From assembly GCF_007990265.1 (NCBI RefSeq), contig NZ_BJWH01000017.1, positions 1 through 64,000 on the forward strand: a stretch of DNA of 64,000 bases, read 5' to 3'. Numbering within the stretch: the first letter of the stretch is position 1; each line of letters begins with the position of its first letter. Origin of the DNA: Cellulomonas terrae. Lineage in GTDB: Bacteria > Actinomycetota > Actinomycetes > Actinomycetales > Cellulomonadaceae. A program made the translations under genes and the position numbers. A model generated the notes under the pieces. That model was not told the origin of the DNA. It did no database searches and saw only the letters and a program-made list of their open reading frames with translations. Shown one piece after another: positions 44,463-56,147 of this stretch.

Positions 44463-45809
44463 ATGACGCAGGAGCCCTCGCCGGTCGTGACGTCGGAGGA
44501 GCCGTTCCGGGTCCCCGTGCTGAACCTGCTCCGGCTGGCGGTGCCGGCCGTGCTGGTCGGGATCGGGTCCGCGCTGACGCTGCTCGGGCTCAGCCGTCTC
44601 GCGGGTCTGCTGGAGCACTGGATCTGGGACGACCTCAGCGCGGCGCTCGGGGTCTCGTCGGACTCCGCGCTGTGGATCATCGGAGTGCTGACGGCGACGG
44701 GCCTGCTCATCGGGCTCGTCGTCCGGTACGCGCCGGGCCACGCGGGCCCGGACCCGGCAACCCTCGAGCTCGTCGCGGAGCCGCTGCCGCTGCGGGTGCT
44801 GCCCGGACTGGCGGTGGCGCTGGTCCTGATGCTCGCGGGCGGGGTGAGCCTGGGCCCGGAGAACCCGATCATCGGCATCAACGTGGGGCTCGCGGTCGGC
44901 ATCGGGATGCGGTTCCTGCCGAAGGTGAAGGCGCCGATCTGGCTGATGATGGCGGTCGCGGGGACCATCGGGGCGATGTTCGGCACGCCCGTCGCGGCGG
45001 GCCTGCTGTTCTCGGAGCTGGACCCGGGCGACCGGCGCATCCCGCTGTGGGACCGGCTGTTCCCGCCGCTCGTAGCGGCCACCGCGGGGTCACTGACGAT
45101 GATGCAGCTGGAGGACCTCGACCTCGCCGTGGACGTCCCCGCGTACACGTACGGCGGCCTGGACGACCTCGGCCTCGCGGTGCTGATCGCGCTCGGCTCG
45201 GCAGTGCTCGGGCTGGTCGCCGTGTACCTGTTCGTGCCCATGCACCGGCTCTTCCGACGCATCGGCCACCCGGTTCTCATGCTCACCACGGGCGGCCTGA
45301 TCCTGGGCCTGCTCGGCGCGCTCGGCGGCGAGGTCACGCTGTTCAAGGGCCTCACGCAGATGCAGGAGCTGCCCGGGCTGGCCGCGACGACCACCGCTCT
45401 CGGCTTCCTCGCGATGGCCGGCATCAAGCTGCTCGCGATGCTCGTCGCGGCCACGTCCGGGTTCCGCGGCGGCCGCATCTTCCCGGCGCTGTTCGTCGGG
45501 GTCGCGCTCGGGTTCGCCATCCACCAGGCCTTCGACGGGATCCCGCTGGCCCTCGCCGTCTCGGCCGCGGTGGTCGGCATCGTCGTCGCCGCCACCCGCA
45601 ACGGCTGGCTGAGCATCTTCATGGCCGTCGCGGTGGTGCCGCAGGTGACGCTGCTGGTCCCGATCGTGCTGGCGACGCTCACGGCGTGGCTCGTCGTGAC
45701 CAACCGGCCGGCGCTCGTGGCACCCGCGGAGCCCACCGCCCCCGCGGAGCCCGCAGCACCCGCGGAGCCCTCGGGTCCCGCGCCGGACGCTCCTCGCGTC
45801 AGCCCGTGA
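44463..45809 (+). CDS. ClC-type ion channel/transporter (YfeO-like)
   Basis: A 448-residue membrane protein of the voltage-gated chloride channel superfamily. The selectivity motif appears as GGVSLGPENPI, the variant GPE form of the YfeO subgroup instead of the classical GREGP; GFRGGRIFPALFVGVALG is the other conserved block. The gating glutamate is therefore Glu in GPENP. The tail is a Pro/Ala/Glu repeat (AEPTAPAEPAAPAEP). The ion and mode are unknown. GAAGGAG precedes ATG 44463. Its end overlaps the convergent YihY gene by 11 bases. Confidence 0.82.
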   Translation: MTQEPSPVVTSEEPFRVPVLNLLRLAVPAVLVGIGSALTLLGLSRLAGLLEHWIWDDLSAALGVSSDSALWIIGVLTATGLLIGLVVRYAPGHAGPDPATLELVAEPLPLRVLPGLAVALVLMLAGGVSLGPENPIIGINVGLAVGIGMRFLPKVKAPIWLMMAVAGTIGAMFGTPVAAGLLFSELDPGDRRIPLWDRLFPPLVAATAGSLTMMQLEDLDLAVDVPAYTYGGLDDLGLAVLIALGSAVLGLVAVYLFVPMHRLFRRIGHPVLMLTTGGLILGLLGALGGEVTLFKGLTQMQELPGLAATTTALGFLAMAGIKLLAMLVAATSGFRGGRIFPALFVGVALGFAIHQAFDGIPLALAVSAAVVGIVVAATRNGWLSIFMAVAVVPQVTLLVPIVLATLTAWLVVTNRPALVAPAEPTAPAEPAAPAEPSGPAPDAPRVSP

Positions 45810-46683
45810 CCACGCGGGGCGCGGTGGCGCTGTCGTTCCGGCGGCCGCGGACCAGGCGGCCGAGCGCGCTCTCGTCCTCGGCGCACGCGCGGCCCACCAC
45901 GGTGGCCAGCACCAGCGCGAAGCTGAACGCGAACAGCCAGCCGATGTAGGCGAACACCAGTCCGAGCACCCCGTACTGCCGCGCCCCGGACTCCAGGACG
46001 ATCGGCAGGTACACGATGCCGACCACGTTCAGGACGCACATGAGCACCGCGGTCACGGCACCGGTGAAGGCGAGGGCGCGCAGCGGGATCGTCGCGCGCA
46101 GCAGCGCCCACGGCACGTATGTCCAGACGACGGTCCAGACGATCAGGCGCAGGACGAAGTCCCAGACCTGCGGCAGCGGGACCCCCTCCGTCGCCTCGCG
46201 CATCAGGCCCAGCAGCGCGACCGCGAGCACGACCGCGAGCACGGTCGCCACCCACCGCCACGCCGACCGCAGCCCCGGCCGCGGGACGTGCCACACCTTC
46301 GCGTACATGCGCTCGAGGGCTCGGGAGTAGGCGGTGGCGCTGAGCACGGCCACGAGCAGGCCGAGCACGCCGACGCTGCTGCCCACCGTGACGTCCGTCG
46401 TGACGCTGTCGGCGACCGCGTCACGGGTGGCGTCGGACAGTCCCATCGCGTCGGCCATGAACCTGCCGAAGCCCGGTTCGGTCGGCCGGAACGCCGCGAT
46501 CACGATCATCACCGGCACGACGGAGACGAAGGCCTGCGCCGCCAGCGTCATCGCGCGGTCGAACGGCTCGATGGCGACGAACCCGTCGATCGTGCGCTGC
46601 ACCAGCCGGCCCAGCGGGGTGCGGCGGTAGCGCGCCGCGATCCGCAGGGCGCGCCGCCGCGCACGCTCGAGGGTGGTGGTCAC
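45799..46683 (-). CDS. YihY/virulence factor BrkB family protein
   Basis: A 294-residue inner-membrane protein with five or six helices and a basic N-terminus ([17 protein letters not shown]). The YihY core includes [47 protein letters not shown] and [28 protein letters not shown]. Despite the old name RNase BN, the family has no proven nuclease activity and its transport role is unclear. Its ATG overlaps the stop of the hydrolase gene upstream (ATGA), so the two form an operon. Confidence 0.85.
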   Translation of the reverse strand: MTTTLERARRRALRIAARYRRTPLGRLVQRTIDGFVAIEPFDRAMTLAAQAFVSVVPVMIVIAAFRPTEPGFGRFMADAMGLSDATRDAVADSVTTDVTVGSSVGVLGLLVAVLSATAYSRALERMYAKVWHVPRPGLRSAWRWVATVLAVVLAVALLGLMREATEGVPLPQVWDFVLRLIVWTVVWTYVPWALLRATIPLRALAFTGAVTAVLMCVLNVVGIVYLPIVLESGARQYGVLGLVFAYIGWLFAFSFALVLATVVGRACAEDESALGRLVRGRRNDSATAPRVVTG

Positions 46684-47633
46684 GGCAGGCGGGCGTCCAG
46701 GAACGCGAGGACCTCCGCGACGTAGGTGTCGCGGGCGGGCGCGGGGGACAGGGCCAGGTCGTGCGCGCCGCCGGGGACCTCGACGAACGTGACGTCGGGC
46801 CCGAGGTTCGGCGCGAGCCGCTTCATGTCCGCGACGTCGAGCACCGAGTCAGTGGTCAGCAGGGCGTCGTGCCAGACGTCGTCCGGGCCGGACGCGTCGG
46901 ACGCCAGGAGCAGCACGGGGACGTCGATGTCCAGGCCGCGGGCGACACGGGCGTGGCCGCGGCGCACGGTCCGGCCGAACCCGGCGCGCGCCGGGAACCC
47001 GTCGAGCGGCTTCCACGCCAGGTCGTACGACCACTCGCCGCCAGTCCCCTCGTGCAGGGCGCGCCCGTAGTACGGAGCGATCCCGTCGACGACGAGGTCG
47101 GGGGCGACCTTCCCGACGAGGTCGAGCGCGCGCGTGACCACCGTGCGCTTGAACCAGGAGCCGCGCAGGTCCAGCCACGGGCTGTTGAGCACGAGCGCGT
47201 CGATGAGGCCCTCGCCGCGGCGCGCGTCGGCCCACAGGGAGGTGACCAGGCCGCCCATCGAGTGGCCCAGCAGGACGACCTGGTCGTGGTCGGCCCGGAT
47301 CAGCCGGATCGCCGCGTCGATCTCCTCCGCGAACGCACCCAGGTTCGTGACGTGGTTCGGCGGGCGGCCGTCGCGGATGGACCGGCCGTAGTCGCGCAGG
47401 TCGAGCGCGTAGACGTCGTACCCGTGGGCGGCGAGGGCGTCGGCGAACTGCGTGTGGAAGAAGTAGTCGACGAATCCGTGCACGTAGAGGAGGGCTCGTC
47501 TGCTGTCGGTGCCCTCACGATGGACCAGAGTGGCAACCGGGTCAGGCGTCCTGCCGTCGGGGCGCAGGGGGAGGGTGCGGGCGGTCCAGCCGGGTCCGAG
47601 CACATCAGGGAGCGCGTCGCCGTCGTCGGTCAT
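46680..47633 (-). CDS. alpha/beta hydrolase (serine aminopeptidase S33-like)
   Basis: A 317-residue cytoplasmic hydrolase. [12 protein letters not shown] contains the oxyanion-hole region, GHSMGG the nucleophile serine, and [10 protein letters not shown] near the C-terminus the catalytic histidine; an acid lies in between. It resembles monoglyceride-lipase/lysophospholipase-type enzymes. Substrate unknown. Start ATG 47633, divergent from clpB with a HAIR-like site between them. It is coupled to the YihY gene. Confidence 0.85.
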   Translation of the reverse strand: MTDDGDALPDVLGPGWTARTLPLRPDGRTPDPVATLVHREGTDSRRALLYVHGFVDYFFHTQFADALAAHGYDVYALDLRDYGRSIRDGRPPNHVTNLGAFAEEIDAAIRLIRADHDQVVLLGHSMGGLVTSLWADARRGEGLIDALVLNSPWLDLRGSWFKRTVVTRALDLVGKVAPDLVVDGIAPYYGRALHEGTGGEWSYDLAWKPLDGFPARAGFGRTVRRGHARVARGLDIDVPVLLLASDASGPDDVWHDALLTTDSVLDVADMKRLAPNLGPDVTFVEVPGGAHDLALSPAPARDTYVAEVLAFLDARLP

Positions 47634-47669
47634 GGCGTGATGGTCGCACGCGAACGGCTGCTCCGTAGA

Positions 47670-47690
47670 GTTGAGCGGAATAGACTCAAC
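47670..47690. promoter_or_regulatory. HAIR-like HspR operator upstream of clpB
   Basis: GTTGAGC, seven bases, then ACTCAAC: a 7-7-7 inverted repeat matching the HAIR pattern CTTGAGT-N7-ACTCAAG except at the outer positions. It lies 46-66 bases before the clpB start and 37-57 before the divergent hydrolase, so HspR would repress clpB until heat stress. Confidence 0.75.
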
Positions 47691-47735
47691 TTCGGCCGTC
47701 GTTGCGACAAGCAGTCGATTCACTCAGGAGGTCAT

Positions 47736-50324
<2,589 letters not shown>

Positions 50325-50353
50325 CCACCGGGCAGGACTGGCATCCTGGGTCC

Positions 50354-50974
50354 ATGACGACCGAGGCCCCCACCAGCGCGAGGTCGGGGGGCTACGCCAA
50401 GGGTCGTGCCACCCGCGAGGAGATCCTCGACGCCGCCATGCAGGTCTTCGGTGAGGTGGGGTACCGCACGGCGTCGCTGCGCGAGGTGGCGGCCCGCGTC
50501 GGCATCTCCCACCCGGGCCTGCTGCACCACTTCTCCAGCAAGGCGGTCCTGCTGGCGGCGGTGCTCGAGCGTCGCGACGAGGTCGACGACGCCGCGTTCG
50601 AGGCCGACCTCGCCGCCGGGTACGACTACGTCGACGCGATGGTGCGGGTCATCGAGCGCAACGCGTCGCGCCCCGGGATCGTCGAGCTGTTCGCGACGCT
50701 GTCCGCGGAGGCGACGTCGCCGGACCACCCTGCGCACGCGTACTTCCAGGCGCGGTACCGGCGGGTGGTCGACGCCGGCCGCGCCGAGTTCGAGCGCCGT
50801 CGGGTCGCGGGCGAGCTCCGCCCCGGCGTCGACCCCCTGACCGCGGCACGCCTGACCGTCGCGGTCATGGACGGGATGCAGATCCAGTGGCTCCTGTCGG
50901 CGGACGCCCCGGAGCCGCGCCCGGACATGGCGACGACGCTGCGCGCCCACGTCGCCACGCTGCTCACGGACTGA
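50354..50974 (+). CDS. TetR-family regulator
   Basis: A 206-residue regulator. The N-terminal helix-turn-helix reads TREEILDAAMQVFGEVGYRTASLREVAARVGISHPGLLHHFSSKAVLLAAVL (spanning about 20-70), and a helical ligand domain follows. LHHF is common in actinobacterial TetR regulators found next to glycoside hydrolase genes. It starts 29 bases after clpB and converges on the GH3 beta-glucosidase, whose promoter holds a perfect palindrome, so it may control that gene; inferred from position. Confidence 0.85.
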   Translation: MTTEAPTSARSGGYAKGRATREEILDAAMQVFGEVGYRTASLREVAARVGISHPGLLHHFSSKAVLLAAVLERRDEVDDAAFEADLAAGYDYVDAMVRVIERNASRPGIVELFATLSAEATSPDHPAHAYFQARYRRVVDAGRAEFERRRVAGELRPGVDPLTAARLTVAVMDGMQIQWLLSADAPEPRPDMATTLRAHVATLLTD

Positions 50975-50989
50975 CGCGCGTCGCCACGA

Positions 50990-51038
50990 CGAGCGCGGCA
51001 GTCGGAGCTGCCGTCCTCGTCGCAGACTGCCGCGCTCG
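50990..51038. repeat. 14-bp intergenic palindrome, second copy of the 2.3-kb element
   Basis: CGAGCGCGGCAGTC (50990-51003) and its exact complement (51025-51038) flank 21 bases. Bases 51017-51048 repeat, with few changes, the block after the right arm at 2365-2395: CTCGTCGCAG, then CTGCCG, CTCGCGGG and TGCGC. It lies between the convergent tetR and GH3 genes. Confidence 0.8.
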
Positions 51039-51053
51039 CGGGGGTGCGCCCGG

Positions 51054-53294
51054 TCAGCCCGCTGCGGCCTTGGTGACCAGGGTGTCCAGGACGTCGCGGT
51101 CGAAGCCGGACAGGCCGAAGTCGGCGATGACCTTCGCCGGCATCTGCAGGATCATCGCCTGCATCGTGTCGTCCAGCGGCGGGGTGTCGGCGGGCGGCAC
51201 CAGGGCAGCCCGCAGGAGCGGCCCTCCGACGGGGTGGGCGAACCACTCCGCGACCGTCGACATCGGCGTGAGCTCGCCCCAGAGCGGCTCGCCCTCGACC
51301 GTGAGCGACACCGACCCGCGCAGGTCACGCGACGACGCGCCGACCTCGACGACGAACTCCCCGCCCTCGACCACCCAGCGGTGCAGGCCGGGGTGCCAGT
51401 ACGACAGGTCGCGCGCGACCAGGTCGAACGACACCTCCCGGGACTCGCCGGGCTCCAGGAGCACCTTGGTGAACGCCTTGAGCTCGCGGGTGGGGCGCTG
51501 GACGGACGCCTCGGGGTCGCGCACGTAGACCTGGACCACCTCGGCGCCCGCGACGGGGCCGGTGTTGGTGATCGTCGCGCGCACGGTGACGTCCGTCCCG
51601 GCAGCGGACGCGGTGATCGAGTCGTACGCGAAGGTCGTGTACGACAGCCCGTGGCCGAACGGGTAGGCCACGTCCATCGCGCGCGTGTCGTACCAGCGGT
51701 AGCCCACCAGGACGCCCTCGCCGTACCGGACGACGCCGCCCTCGCCCGGGAAGTTCCCGAACGCCGGGGTGTCCTCGATGCGGTGCGGGAGGGTCTCGGT
51801 GAGCTTGCCGGAGGGGACGCGGACGCCCAGCAGCAGGTCCGCGACGGCCGAGCCGCCCGCCTGCCCGCTGAGCCACGTCTCGAGGATCGCGGGGGCCAGG
51901 TCGTGCCACCCGGACACGCTGACCGCCGAGCCGTTGGCGAGCACGACGACGACCCGGGGGTTGACCGTGGCGACCGCACGCAGGAGGGCGACCTGGTTCT
52001 CTGGCAGGCCGAGGCGAGGCCGGTCGTAGCCCTCGGACTCGTCGGGACCGGGCAGCCCGAGGAACACCACGACGGTCCCGGCCTCGCGCGCGACCGACAC
52101 CGCCTCGGCGAGCAGCTCGTCGTCGGAACCCGCCGGCCCGCCCGCGACGGTGAACCCGGCCGCGAACGGCACGTCGGCACCGGCTGCGCGCAGCGCGTCG
52201 AGCGGGGCGTCGAGCCGCGTCGGCCTGACCTGCGAGGACCCGGCGCCCTGGTAGCGCGGCGTGCGTGCGAACTCGCCGATGACGGCGACGCCCTCGGTCG
52301 AGGCGAGCGGGAGCAGCCCGCCCTCGTTCTTCAGCAGCACCGATCCGGCGGCGGCGGCGTCGCGGGCCAGCGCGTGATGGGCGTCGACGTCGTACGTGTC
52401 CTGCGTGGCGAGGGCGGGCAGGCTCTGCGCGACGAGCCGGAGCACGCGCCGCGCGGCCACGTCGAGCACCGCCTCGTCCAGCGACCCGTCCCGGACGGCG
52501 GCCACGACCTGGTCGTCGGGACGCGTCCCCGCCGACGGCATCTGCAGGTCGAGCCCTGCGGCGAGCGCGGGGACGCGGTCGTGCACGGCACCCCAGTCGG
52601 ACACGACGAGGCCCTCGAACGCCCACTCGTCGCGCAGGATCGCGGTGAGCAGCTCGTGGTGCTCGGACGCGTACGTGCCGTTGACCTTGTTGTACGAGCA
52701 CATGACGGTCCAGGGCTGGGCGGTGGTCACGACGCGCTCGAACGCGGGCAGGTAGATCTCGCGCAGGGTCCGCTCGTCGACCTCGGCGGACACGCGCATG
52801 CGGTCCGTCTCCTGGTTGTTCGCCGCGTAGTGCTTGAGCGAGGTGCCGACGCCCTGGCTCTGGATGCCGCGCACGATCGCGGCAGCCAGCGCGCCTGCGA
52901 CCACCGGGTCCTCCGAGACGTACTCGAAGTTGCGTCCGCACAGGGGAGTGCGCTTGATGTTGACGCCCGGGCCCAGCAGGACGGAGACGTCGTTCGCGCG
53001 CGTCTCGCGGCCGAGCGCCTCGCCGACGCGGGTGAGCAGGTCGACGTCCCACGACGAGCCCAGCGCCGCCGCGGTGGGGAAGCACGTCGCGGGCACCGAG
53101 TCGCCGAGGTCGAGCTGGTCGCCGTCGTCCGCGGGCTTGCGCAGGCCGTGCGGGCCGTCCGCGACCATCACCGCGGGGACTCCTGCACGCTCGACGGCCT
53201 GGGTGTGCCAGAAGTCGGAGCCCGACGTCAGGGACGCCTTCTCCTCCAGGGTGAGCCGTGCCAGGACATGGTCGACGTCGAAGACCTGCGACAT
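51054..53294 (-). CDS. GH3 beta-glucosidase
   Basis: A 746-residue cytoplasmic glycoside hydrolase (no signal peptide) that releases beta-linked glucose from oligosaccharides. The nucleophile is Asp233 in GLVVSDWGAVHD; GTSLKHYAANNQETDR (151-166) is the substrate-binding KH motif. The second domain (VLLKNEGGLLPL, GYDRPRLGLPENQVALL) supplies the acid/base region, and a fibronectin-III-like C-terminal domain covers about 580-680. ATG 53294 follows AGGAGGTACC. It would act on cellobiose or other beta-glucosides taken into the cell. Confidence 0.93.
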   Translation of the reverse strand: MSQVFDVDHVLARLTLEEKASLTSGSDFWHTQAVERAGVPAVMVADGPHGLRKPADDGDQLDLGDSVPATCFPTAAALGSSWDVDLLTRVGEALGRETRANDVSVLLGPGVNIKRTPLCGRNFEYVSEDPVVAGALAAAIVRGIQSQGVGTSLKHYAANNQETDRMRVSAEVDERTLREIYLPAFERVVTTAQPWTVMCSYNKVNGTYASEHHELLTAILRDEWAFEGLVVSDWGAVHDRVPALAAGLDLQMPSAGTRPDDQVVAAVRDGSLDEAVLDVAARRVLRLVAQSLPALATQDTYDVDAHHALARDAAAAGSVLLKNEGGLLPLASTEGVAVIGEFARTPRYQGAGSSQVRPTRLDAPLDALRAAGADVPFAAGFTVAGGPAGSDDELLAEAVSVAREAGTVVVFLGLPGPDESEGYDRPRLGLPENQVALLRAVATVNPRVVVVLANGSAVSVSGWHDLAPAILETWLSGQAGGSAVADLLLGVRVPSGKLTETLPHRIEDTPAFGNFPGEGGVVRYGEGVLVGYRWYDTRAMDVAYPFGHGLSYTTFAYDSITASAAGTDVTVRATITNTGPVAGAEVVQVYVRDPEASVQRPTRELKAFTKVLLEPGESREVSFDLVARDLSYWHPGLHRWVVEGGEFVVEVGASSRDLRGSVSLTVEGEPLWGELTPMSTVAEWFAHPVGGPLLRAALVPPADTPPLDDTMQAMILQMPAKVIADFGLSGFDRDVLDTLVTKAAAG

Positions 53295-53345
53295 TGCCGG
53301 GTACCTCCTCGGTGGGGTGCGTCGCCCTCACCCTAGCCGATTCCC

Positions 53346-53357
53346 TACCACGTGGTA
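53346..53357. promoter_or_regulatory. perfect 12-bp palindrome in the GH3 promoter
   Basis: TACCACGTGGTA lies 52-63 bases before the GH3 ATG. It is within a wider imperfect repeat, CCCTACCAC (53343-53351) and GTGTTAGGG (53359-53367). It is a good operator candidate for a TetR- or LacI-type regulator; the TetR gene at 50354 is a possible source. Confidence 0.55.
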
Positions 53358-53361
53358 AGTG

Positions 53362-54033
53362 TTAGGGGATCTGTGCGGTCCCGTCGAGGAAGGAGCCCGT
53401 GACCCCGCCGCCGTCGAGCACGGCCAGGCACAGGCCCACCCGGTCGCCGTCCGCCCACGAGCGCTCGGTCGGCGACCACGTCACCGTGCGCACCCCGGCG
53501 GCGACCTCGTCGGCGTCGAGCACGCACGCGCGAGCCACCCGGGCGTCGGCGGACTGCTGGCCCGGCCACACCGCGTCCGCGGCGAACGTGAACTCGGTGA
53601 CCACCTGAGCCTCGTGCGGCTCGGCGCAGGGGACCACCCGCACGGTGCTCACGGGACCGTCGTCCGGCACCGTGAGCACGCAGTTGCCCGTGACCAGCTG
53701 CTGCGCGCGAGCGTCCCGCGCGGCGGGCACGTCCGGCGGCAGCGGGCGCGAAGCCATCACGGTGAGCACGGCGACCGTCACCCCGACGACCAGCGCGACC
53801 GTCCCGACGACACCGAGGACGGCACCGGCGATCGCGAGACCGCGCCCGCGGGTGTGCCGCGACGAGATCCGCCGGAACGCCACGGCCGCCAGCACCAGCG
53901 CCACCGGACCGAGCCCGAGGACCCCGGTGACCAGCGACCAGACCGCGGTCGGCTCGACCGTGGCGCGCGGCTCCGCCCACCCGGGCGCGTAGTGCGGCTG
54001 CGGGTAGCCGTAGGGGTCGCTGGAGTCGCTCAG
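53362..54033 (-). CDS. DUF4190/septum-formation-like membrane protein
   Basis: A protein of about 223 residues. Its N-terminal part (DSSDPYGYPQPHYAPGWAEP), two helices with AVWSLVTGVLGLGPVALVLAA and GLAIAGAVLGVVGTVALVVGV, and an extracellular domain with VVPCAEPHEAQVV match the DUF4190 plus septum-formation pattern. No ATG, GTG or TTG lies before the helices: the frame runs from a CTG at 54033, two bases after the upstream stop, while the first GTG (53904) would cut away most of helix 1. A CTG start is therefore likely. It forms a tandem pair with the next gene. Confidence 0.75.
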   Translation of the reverse strand: MSDSSDPYGYPQPHYAPGWAEPRATVEPTAVWSLVTGVLGLGPVALVLAAVAFRRISSRHTRGRGLAIAGAVLGVVGTVALVVGVTVAVLTVMASRPLPPDVPAARDARAQQLVTGNCVLTVPDDGPVSTVRVVPCAEPHEAQVVTEFTFAADAVWPGQQSADARVARACVLDADEVAAGVRTVTWSPTERSWADGDRVGLCLAVLDGGGVTGSFLDGTAQIP

Positions 54034-54035
54034 GG

Positions 54036-55178
54036 CTACGCCCCAGCGCCGGCGAGCTGGAGCGTGCCGGCCAGGGCGGACCCGGTCATGCCCGCGTCGT
54101 CGCCGTAGTAGACGCAGTAGGCGGACGTGACACCACCGGCGAAGTCGTCGGGGTGCGGGTAGTAGAGCTCGACGTTGCCGTCGGCGAAGTACCCGGGGAC
54201 GAGCGACTCGGTGATGGAGTCACAGGTGTCCCAGGCGTCGTTGAACGCCGTGTCGAACTCGTCGTCGGGGTCGAGGCTCACCGCGGCCGACATCGGGACG
54301 AGGGCGACGACCTCGGCCTCGTGCGGGACGGCGCAGTCGACGGGGTCGGTGTCCGCCATGTCGTACTCCCACGCGTACGTGGTCAGGCACGTGCCGGCGG
54401 TGAGGTCGGTACGGAGCGCGAAGTCGGGCAGCCCGGAGCTCGCGTCCCCGCCGGTCGCACCGTCCGACCCCTCCTCGAACCCCTCCTCGAACCCCTGCTC
54501 GACGTCGTCCCAGAACCCCGACGAGCTGCCCGCGGTGGCGAACAGCGCCACGACGAAGATGATGTACGCGGCGATCGCGAGCATGGACAGGATCCCGAAC
54601 GCGCCGATGGCGATGCCGGCGATGGCCCACCCGCGGCCTGCCTTGCCGTTGACCTTGATGCGCCGCAGCGCCGCGATGCCCAGCCCGAGCCCGACGGGGC
54701 CCGGAAGCCCGCCCAGGAACAGCAGGCCGGCCGTGCTGGTGACGAAGGACGCGATCGCCATGCCCTCGGTGGGCGGCGTGACGTAGGCCTGCCCGTACCC
54801 GTACGGCTGCGCGCCGTACGGCGGCGGCGTCTGCCCGTACCCGGGCGCGCCGTACTGGGCGGCGCCGTACGGGGGCTGCGGTGCGCCGTACGGGGGCTGC
54901 GGTGCGCCGTACTGGGGAGCGCCGTACTGGGGCTGGGGAGTCGTGTACTGCGGTGCGGCACCGTCCTGCGGCTGGCCGTAGGGGGTCGGAGCCGCGAAGG
55001 GGGAGGTCGACGGCAGCGGCTGCGTCGGAGCGGTCTCGCCGACCGGCGTCCGGACCGCCTCGTACCCGCTCGGCGCCACGGCCTGGGGCGCGTCGGGAGC
55101 GAGCGGGACGGTCGGGGCCGGGTCGGGGACGGCGTAGGGGTCGGGAACCGGAGCCGGCCCCCCGGGCTCGTTGCTCAT
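54036..55178 (-). CDS. DUF4190/septum-formation-like membrane protein, long form
   Basis: A 380-residue protein. The first 135 residues are a cytoplasmic Pro/Gln/Tyr-rich region with YGAPQ-type repeats (PQYGAPQYGAPQPPYGAPQ). Two helices follow (SFVTSTAGLLFLGGLPGPVGLGLGIAAL and WAIAGIAIGAFGILSMLAIAAYIIFVVALF), then an extracellular septum-formation-like domain with cysteines (TCLTTYAWEYD, DCAVPHEAEVVALVP). These families are actinobacterial and loosely tied to cell envelope or division. It precedes the shorter paralogue at 53362, with the stop three bases from that start. Confidence 0.78.
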   Translation of the reverse strand: MSNEPGGPAPVPDPYAVPDPAPTVPLAPDAPQAVAPSGYEAVRTPVGETAPTQPLPSTSPFAAPTPYGQPQDGAAPQYTTPQPQYGAPQYGAPQPPYGAPQPPYGAAQYGAPGYGQTPPPYGAQPYGYGQAYVTPPTEGMAIASFVTSTAGLLFLGGLPGPVGLGLGIAALRRIKVNGKAGRGWAIAGIAIGAFGILSMLAIAAYIIFVVALFATAGSSSGFWDDVEQGFEEGFEEGSDGATGGDASSGLPDFALRTDLTAGTCLTTYAWEYDMADTDPVDCAVPHEAEVVALVPMSAAVSLDPDDEFDTAFNDAWDTCDSITESLVPGYFADGNVELYYPHPDDFAGGVTSAYCVYYGDDAGMTGSALAGTLQLAGAGA

Positions 55179-55230
55179 GCGCGCACGCTAGCCCACCGCG
55201 CCGTCGCGGCGACGACGCTTTCCACCGACA

Positions 55231-56022
55231 TCACCCGGCGATCTCGAGCACCACCGGCACGTGGTCCGACGGCGCCTTGCCCTTGCGCTCGTTGCGCTCG
55301 ATCGTCGCACCGGTCACCCGGGCTGCCAGGGCGGGCGTCGCGTACGTGAGGTCGATGCGCATGCCCTCGTTCCGGGGGAACCGGAGCTGCTGGTAGTCCC
55401 AGTAGGTGTAGGTGTGCTCGGCGGGCAGGTGGACGCGGGAGACCTCGGTGTACCCGGCGTCGGCGATGGCCGTGAACGCCTCGCGCTCCGCGGGGCTCAC
55501 GTGCGTGCGGCCCGCGAACCAGGCCATGTCCCACACGTCGGTGTCCAGCGGCGCGATGTTCCAGTCGCCGACGAGGGCCACCTGCGCGTCGGCGTCGTCG
55601 GCCAGCCAGCCCTGGGCCGCGTCGCGCAGCCGCCCCAGCCAGTCGAGCTTGTACGCGTAGTGGGGGTCCTCGAGCTCCCGACCGTTGGGCACGTACAGGC
55701 TCCACACCCGCACGCCGCCGCACGTCGCCCCGAGCGCCCGGGCCTCGGCTGCCGCAGGGTCCCCCCAGGTGGGCATGCCGGGGAACCCGACCTCGACGTC
55801 CTCGATACCGACCTTCGAGACGATCGCGACGCCGTTCCACTGGCTGAACCCGGTCGTCGCGACCTCGTAGCCGAGCGCCTCGAAACCCTCGCGCGGGAAC
55901 TGGTCGTCCTTGCACTTGGTCTCCTGCAGCGCGAGGACGTCGACGCCCGTCCGCTCCAGGAAGGCGAGGGCGCGGTCCGTCCGTGCACGGATCGAGTTGA
56001 TGTTCCAGGTGGCCAGGCGCAT
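55231..56022 (-). CDS. xthA: exodeoxyribonuclease III
   Basis: A 263-residue Mg-dependent AP endonuclease/3' exonuclease for base-excision repair. MRLATWNINSIRAR, LALQETKCKDDQFP (catalytic Glu), VALVGDWNIAPLDTDVWD, and the final SDHVPVVLEI motif (Asp-His) are the family hallmarks, along with RIDLTYATP. ATG 56022 gives the standard N-terminus; the frame extends upstream to 56079 but adds unrelated residues. It is divergent from the SDR gene. Confidence 0.95.
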   Translation of the reverse strand: MRLATWNINSIRARTDRALAFLERTGVDVLALQETKCKDDQFPREGFEALGYEVATTGFSQWNGVAIVSKVGIEDVEVGFPGMPTWGDPAAAEARALGATCGGVRVWSLYVPNGRELEDPHYAYKLDWLGRLRDAAQGWLADDADAQVALVGDWNIAPLDTDVWDMAWFAGRTHVSPAEREAFTAIADAGYTEVSRVHLPAEHTYTYWDYQQLRFPRNEGMRIDLTYATPALAARVTGATIERNERKGKAPSDHVPVVLEIAG

Positions 56023-56147
56023 GGGGCAGGACGCTACCCGGCGCCACCGACGGTTGAGCCGACCGGACGATCCGGACAATCAGGTGTTGAGCGGGACGAA
56101 CCGCTCCCGTACGGTGCAGGACAACAGTCCAACAGGAGGGCACCGAG

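Noticed and set aside
54748..54966. Short tandem DNA repeats
   Set aside because: They encode the YGAPQ-type N-terminal region of the septum-formation-like protein and are explained by it.
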